From NCBI RefSeq assembly GCF_000379685.1, contig NZ_KB903255.1:1-61584 (forward strand): a stretch of 61,584 bases of DNA, given 5' to 3'. This document shows, piece by piece, positions 57,487-61,584 of this stretch; position 1 is the stretch's first letter; each line of letters starts with the position of its first letter. The stretch is from Catelliglobosispora koreensis DSM 44566. GTDB taxonomy: Bacteria > Actinomycetota > Actinomycetes > Mycobacteriales > Micromonosporaceae. The notes beneath the pieces are model-generated. The model made no database searches. It was not told the origin of the DNA and was given only the letters and a program-made list of their open reading frames with translations. Made by a program: the position numbers and the translations under genes.

Positions 57487-59961
57487 CTAGCCTATGCGTT
57501 CAACTCTGGCACTACGGGCGTCCTTAGTAATTTCGAAGCGGACCGGGATGCGCTCGGCGAGACTTTGCACGTGCGTGACCACGCCAACCATGCGATCTCC
57601 TTGGGCGGCAAGGTTTTCCAGGGTCGCCGCGACAGTGTCCAGAGTGGACGCGTCGAGGGTGCCGAATCCTTCGTCGAGCATGATGGATTCCAGGCTGGCG
57701 TTGGCGGACATGCCGCCCAATTGTTCGGCCAAGGCCAGGGCCAGCGCTAATGAGGCTTGGAAGGTTTCGCCGCCTGACAATGTTCTGACAGCACGCCGCA
57801 GCCCGGCGTCGTGATGGTCGGCGACGAAGAACTCGCGGTCGTCGTGAATCAGGTCGTATTGCCCGCCGGAAAGCTGCCGCAGGATCGACGATGCTCCAGC
57901 GACCAGGGCTTCTAGCGCCTCCTGGAGCAGCCAGGCCTCAAAGTTGTTTGCGCGCAAGTGCTGAGCAAGAGTCGCTGCGACCTGGCGTTCTTGCTCGATG
58001 GTGGCTCGCTGCGCCTGCAATGAGGCGGCCTGCGTGCGCATCTGCAGAATCCGTTCACGGGCCGCGCTGGCGCGTTCGGCGGCCACGGCGGCGGAGCGCT
58101 GATGCTCACCTGTGCGGGGCCGGGGCAAACCGTTGTCGGTGAAGAGCCGGTCGAGCGCTGACGCGAGCTGGCTGGCCTGCGCCTGCGCTTTGTCGAGGTC
58201 TTCCCGCAGCCGGTTGCGCTGCTCCTCGGTGGCCGCCTTTTGACTGGCGGCCCAAGCGGTGAGGCCAGCCCAGGCCTTGCCCAGGTCGTCGCGATCGGGT
58301 GCCGGGGGAGCGAGCGCGGCGACGGTGTCACGGGCGGAATCGAAGTCGCGCCAGGCTTTGCGCATGCGTTCCTCGGCCTGCTGCGCCCTAGCGGTGGCTT
58401 GCCGGTGCGCTTCACGCGTGGTGCGCAAGGCGTTTGTCGCCTCGGTCAGCTCACGGCGCTTGAGCTCAACGGTTTTGAGCTGCTTGCGCAACTCCTCGGG
58501 GGCTTCTGTTCCGGCGAGCAGAGCGTCGATCTCGGCCAGGCGCGAGGCCAGCGGATCGTGCTGCGCGGTGGCGGTGGTCAGCTTACGGTCGGCCTCGCGA
58601 TGCTCTCTATCCACTTTGGACAGCTGAGCTTTCGCTTTGGTGGCAAGCTCTTCAGCACTCGCGAGGACCTGCTTGGCGGCCGCCATCGCGGGCTTTTCCG
58701 GCTGCGGTGGCACGGTCTCGACCATCTGCTCGCAGACGGGACAGGCGTGGCCGGCCAACAGATCACGGCGCATCCACGCGGCGCGGTCGGCATGCTGAGC
58801 GGCGTCAAGGGCCACCTTCGCGGCGTTGACCTTCTCCTCGGTCGCCGTGACGTCACGCTCAGCGCGCTCCAGCAGCTTGGCTGCCTTCTCGCTCAGATCG
58901 CGTGCCTTCTTGACCTCGGTGTCGAGGGTGGACAGCCGGGCGGCGAGCTTGACCCGCTCCTCGTGCATGTTGAGCACCGCGGCCAACTGGGCCGGGTCGG
59001 GACCGTGGTCGAGCTGACTGCGCAGCTTTTCTTCCCGCTCCTCGGCGGCACCCGCGGCGACGGCCGCGTCAGCGATCGCGGCAGTAGCTTGCTGCGCCGC
59101 CGCTGCCAGGCCGGCCACGTCGCCAGGAGCACGCACGAGGGCGAACAGGGCCAGCCGTTTGTCGGCCTCGCCCACCGCTGCCGTTACGGTGGCGGCCTTT
59201 TCGTGTGCGGCGGCAAGGGCTGGCAGTGACGCGTCGACTTGAGCCACGAGTTCTTCAGCGTGCTTGAGCGCCTCGTTGGCATCAGCCAGGGCCTCGTCGG
59301 AGCCGGCCGTGGTCAGCTCCAGCAACACGGGCTCGGTCGCGGCCAGTTGCGCGTTTGCCTCGGACACAATGCTTGTCGCCCGGTCGCGCACCTTCTCGTA
59401 GACGTCGAGGCCGAGCAGGCGTACCAGAATCTCCTGGCGCTCAGCGGGTTTCGCGTGCAAGAAGGCGGCGAACTCGCCCTGCGGCAACACGACGCACTTG
59501 ATGAACTGGTCGTAGGGCAGGCCAACGACGCTGCCGATCGCCCCGTCCAGCTCGGCCGGGCTGCCCGCCATGGCTTCGCCGAGCTCGGTGGTCAGCTCGC
59601 CGCTGTCCAGAGTGGACGGATCGAAACCCGGCGAAAGTGCCTGCAGCGCAGCCGATCGCGTCGAGACGCGTCCTTTGCTGTCGCGGCGCACGACGCGCGT
59701 GACGGCGTAACGCGCTCCAGCGGCTTCGAAGATGAGCCGCACGGCCGCTTCGGTGGCCGACGGTGCGAGCGCGTGTGCCACCGACCGCACGCCCCAGCGC
59801 GGAGCCGTGCCATAGAGCGCGAAACACATCGCGTCGAGAACGGTTGACTTTCCCGCGCCGGTCGGGCCGACGAGCGCGAAGAAGTCAGCATCGGTGAAGT
59901 CGACGACGGTCTGCTCACGAAACGCGGCGAACCCGCGCATGTCCAGCCGCAGCGGCCTCAT
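57487..59961 (-). CDS. sbcC: SbcC/Rad50 ATPase subunit of the DNA-end exonuclease complex
   Basis: The 824-aa SMC-like protein has Walker A GPTGAGKST (residues 32-40) and long coiled coils around a zinc hook at CPVC (residues 407-410). The C-terminal half has signature TLSGGETF and Walker B MLDEGFG (Asp763-Glu764). It dimerises through the hook and with SbcD processes hairpins and blocked ends. Its start overlaps the sbcD stop (ATGA), and a NurA-like gene follows 10 bp after. Confidence 0.96.
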   Translation of the reverse strand: MRPLRLDMRGFAAFREQTVVDFTDADFFALVGPTGAGKSTVLDAMCFALYGTAPRWGVRSVAHALAPSATEAAVRLIFEAAGARYAVTRVVRRDSKGRVSTRSAALQALSPGFDPSTLDSGELTTELGEAMAGSPAELDGAIGSVVGLPYDQFIKCVVLPQGEFAAFLHAKPAERQEILVRLLGLDVYEKVRDRATSIVSEANAQLAATEPVLLELTTAGSDEALADANEALKHAEELVAQVDASLPALAAAHEKAATVTAAVGEADKRLALFALVRAPGDVAGLAAAAQQATAAIADAAVAAGAAEEREEKLRSQLDHGPDPAQLAAVLNMHEERVKLAARLSTLDTEVKKARDLSEKAAKLLERAERDVTATEEKVNAAKVALDAAQHADRAAWMRRDLLAGHACPVCEQMVETVPPQPEKPAMAAAKQVLASAEELATKAKAQLSKVDREHREADRKLTTATAQHDPLASRLAEIDALLAGTEAPEELRKQLKTVELKRRELTEATNALRTTREAHRQATARAQQAEERMRKAWRDFDSARDTVAALAPPAPDRDDLGKAWAGLTAWAASQKAATEEQRNRLREDLDKAQAQASQLASALDRLFTDNGLPRPRTGEHQRSAAVAAERASAARERILQMRTQAASLQAQRATIEQERQVAATLAQHLRANNFEAWLLQEALEALVAGASSILRQLSGGQYDLIHDDREFFVADHHDAGLRRAVRTLSGGETFQASLALALALAEQLGGMSANASLESIMLDEGFGTLDASTLDTVAATLENLAAQGDRMVGVVTHVQSLAERIPVRFEITKDARSARVERIG

Positions 59962-61094
59962 GACGAGACCTCGTCGTAGAGGCGGTCGAACATGGCCTGC
60001 GTAGCGACGTCGGTGCTGCCTTTGTGGGTGAGGTAGTCAGCGAACAGTTCCGAGGCGCTGCGGCCAGCGCGGGCGATGCGTTCCTCGCCTTTGTCTTGCT
60101 GGCCCACGTCAACCCGGATCTCCAGGGCGCGCGGGAACAACTCCTGCACGGCTTCGCGCAGCCCGGCGCGGGCTGGTTCCTGAACGTAGACCCGCAGCCA
60201 CGCGTCACCAGTGTCCAACGTGGACAGATCGGCGAGCGTGCCGCGGATCGTGCGCAGTGGCACCGCTACCGGAACAGCGACCGGCCGTGTCGTCGCCGCC
60301 GTGTCGGCCTTCACCTCGATCATCGTGACGGACGGGACGTTTTCTTCTTCGCCGAAGTCAATGGCGATAGGTGAGCCGCTGTAACGGATCGGGCAGGCGC
60401 CCATCATGACCTGTGCCCGGTGCAGGTGCCCTAGCGCGACATAGTGCGTGTCCGACGGGAAAACACTCGCCGGCACCGCATAGCCCAGGATCGTGTGCGC
60501 TTCCCGTTCCCCGCCGCCCATCAGTCCACCCACGACGGTCATGTGAGCCATGATGAGCTTGACCTCGTCGGCGCGGGCGTCCTCGGACAGCCGCGAGACC
60601 AGCCGCTTCACGTGATCGGCATAGGTCGCCTGAGCTTCGGCCTCGGTCAGCTCGAACATCTCCAGGGCGCGCACGGCATAGCGCTGAGACAGGAACGGAA
60701 GCGCGACACAGCGCCACTTCTCGCCGCTCTTGGTCGTGCCGCGGATGATGTGGTCTTCGGCCTTCTCGCTGACCCTGCCGCGCAGCGTGATGCCAGCGGC
60801 GTCGGCCCACGAGCGCAGGGCGTCAAGCCCGGCCGCGTTGTCGTGGTTGCCGCCGATGACGACCACATCGGCACCGGTCGCCCGCAACGCTGTCAGCGCA
60901 CGGGTCACCACGCGGGTCGCCTCGGGGATCGGCTGCGCGGTGTCGTAAAGGTCGCCCGCGACCAGGATCAGGTCGGGCTGTTCGTTTTTCGCGATCTCGA
61001 TGACACCGGCTAGCGCGGTGATTTGCTCATCGAGCCGGGACCGTCCTTTAAGGACCTTCCCCACATGCCAATCAGACGTGTGCAGAATTTTCAT
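59958..61094 (-). CDS. sbcD: SbcD/Mre11 nuclease subunit
   Basis: The 378-aa calcineurin-like phosphoesterase begins [13 protein letters not shown], with metal ligands Asp8 and His10, followed by LVAGDLYD, GGNHDN and ALGHLHRAQ. It has a C-terminal cap (RAGLREAVQELFPRALEIRVD). It is the nuclease partner of SbcC. The start overlaps the HerA stop (TGATG) and the stop overlaps the sbcC start, so the complex subunits are tightly co-translated. Confidence 0.96.
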   Translation of the reverse strand: MKILHTSDWHVGKVLKGRSRLDEQITALAGVIEIAKNEQPDLILVAGDLYDTAQPIPEATRVVTRALTALRATGADVVVIGGNHDNAAGLDALRSWADAAGITLRGRVSEKAEDHIIRGTTKSGEKWRCVALPFLSQRYAVRALEMFELTEAEAQATYADHVKRLVSRLSEDARADEVKLIMAHMTVVGGLMGGGEREAHTILGYAVPASVFPSDTHYVALGHLHRAQVMMGACPIRYSGSPIAIDFGEEENVPSVTMIEVKADTAATTRPVAVPVAVPLRTIRGTLADLSTLDTGDAWLRVYVQEPARAGLREAVQELFPRALEIRVDVGQQDKGEERIARAGRSASELFADYLTHKGSTDVATQAMFDRLYDEVSS

Positions 61095-61584
61095 CAGAAA
61101 GGAATCCCGTCGTCGGGTGCCTTGACAACCTCAAGCGGATCGGTCGAGCTGATCATGCTGGCGAGGGTGGCGCGCGGAGCGGGGCCGGCCTCACCGGGGC
61201 GAGTCGCCCAGGCGGGGAAGGGGAACTCAACCGCGAGCGGGACAGGGATCTCGGGCTGGGCCACGAACATCGTGCCCGGTTTGGCCAGCAGCACCCGCTG
61301 GCGCTGGGCGGGCGGCAGGAAGCCATATTCCGGCCGTGACGCTTCAGCCGGGTCAAGCCGGCCCACGACACGGATCGCGGAGTTGGCGACGATCCGCCGC
61401 TCCACTTCGGACGCGGTCTGCTGTGCCCCGATGAGCACGACGCCCAGGGACCGCCCGCGCTCGGCGATGTCGAGCAGCACCTCTTTGATCGGGCTGGTGC
61501 CCTCGCGCGGGGCGTATTTGTTCAGCTCGTCGAGCACGACGAAGAGCAGGGGCTTGGCGGAGCCGGCCTTCTCCTTGCGCTCGA
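61094..61584 (-). CDS. herA: HerA-like hexameric ATPase/helicase (5' part beyond window)
   Basis: Only the C-terminal part is in the window, about 163 residues up to the stop. Visible are a Walker B strand [51 protein letters not shown] with a conserved polar/arginine pattern, and FPFPAW. This matches HerA/FtsK-like pumps. The N-terminal half with Walker A lies to the right of the window. Its stop overlaps the sbcD start by one base. The operon order HerA-Mre11-Rad50-NurA supports the assignment. Confidence 0.82.
   Translation of the reverse strand, partial: ERKEKAGSAKPLLFVVLDELNKYAPREGTSPIKEVLLDIAERGRSLGVVLIGAQQTASEVERRIVANSAIRVVGRLDPAEASRPEYGFLPPAQRQRVLLAKPGTMFVAQPEIPVPLAVEFPFPAWATRPGEAGPAPRATLASMISSTDPLEVVKAPDDGIPF

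Noticed and set aside
58240-59229. 329-aa plus-strand frame antisense to sbcC
   Set aside because: Lies over the coiled-coil part of sbcC and shows repetitive Gly/Leu/Arg composition only.

Overview
This is a high-GC chromosomal segment of a filamentous-actinomycete type. It is GC-rich at third codon positions, uses many GTG starts, and packs genes with 1-4 bp ATGA/TGATG stop-start overlaps. Typical actinobacterial markers are the coproporphyrin-route heme pair (cgoX-chdC), a stand-alone LigD-type polymerase plus LigC, an AA10 LPMO, LacI/MarR/TetR/WYL regulators and a WYL/VOC pair. A dispersed interrupted palindrome, GTCCA-N3-TGGAC, recurs through the window, mostly inside genes; I associate it with Pseudonocardiales (Amycolatopsis/Lentzea-like), but that placement is inference. 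I see no tRNA, rRNA, CRISPR array, canonical transposase or phage genes.

Layout. 1-1254: a GC-rich 23-bp tandem repeat, then a DUF559 (PD-(D/E)XK-like) gene framed by two copies of a ~60-nt nested palindrome. 1290-9312: lipoprotein, polytopic membrane protein with a coupled TrmB/LuxR-like regulator, a large secreted subtilase with accessory domains, and small housekeeping genes. 9321-11296: heme genes cgoX-chdC. 11309-24091: a carbohydrate locus. It has two near-identical LacI regulators at its ends, a sugar ABC importer, a GH13 alpha-glucosidase, a secreted multidomain GH87 alpha-1,3-glucanase, a lipoprotein alpha/beta hydrolase and a lipoprotein GH87. I interpret it as an alpha-1,3-glucan (fungal wall or mutan type) utilisation system: secreted and surface GH87 enzymes cut the polymer, the ABC importer takes up oligosaccharides, and the cytosolic GH13 finishes them.

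24066-43856: mixed accessory and housekeeping genes (beta-propeller protein, F420-reductase-like protein, acetyltransferases, LysR, GH3 beta-glucosidase, DUF998, YdeI, VOC/WYL pair, a Tat-exported six-hairpin-type protein under GAGAGCGCTCTC operators, MOSC, MarR-controlled small proteins, MTHFR-like, GrpB, MsrB). It contains three decayed genes: an alpha/beta hydrolase, a RibD/DHFR fragment and a frameshifted SPOR-like ORF. 43886-52842: DNA repair (LigD polymerase, LigC, AlkA-like glycosylase), an FMN reductase/MarR pair with a striking shared operator, a secreted peptidase, a zinc-finger SDR and glucose dehydrogenase. 52839-56470: TetR/redoxin pair, chitin-type LPMO, SRAP protein and an excalibur protein. 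56559-61584: a minus-strand HerA-SbcD-SbcC-NurA operon for DNA-end resection; HerA runs off the right edge.
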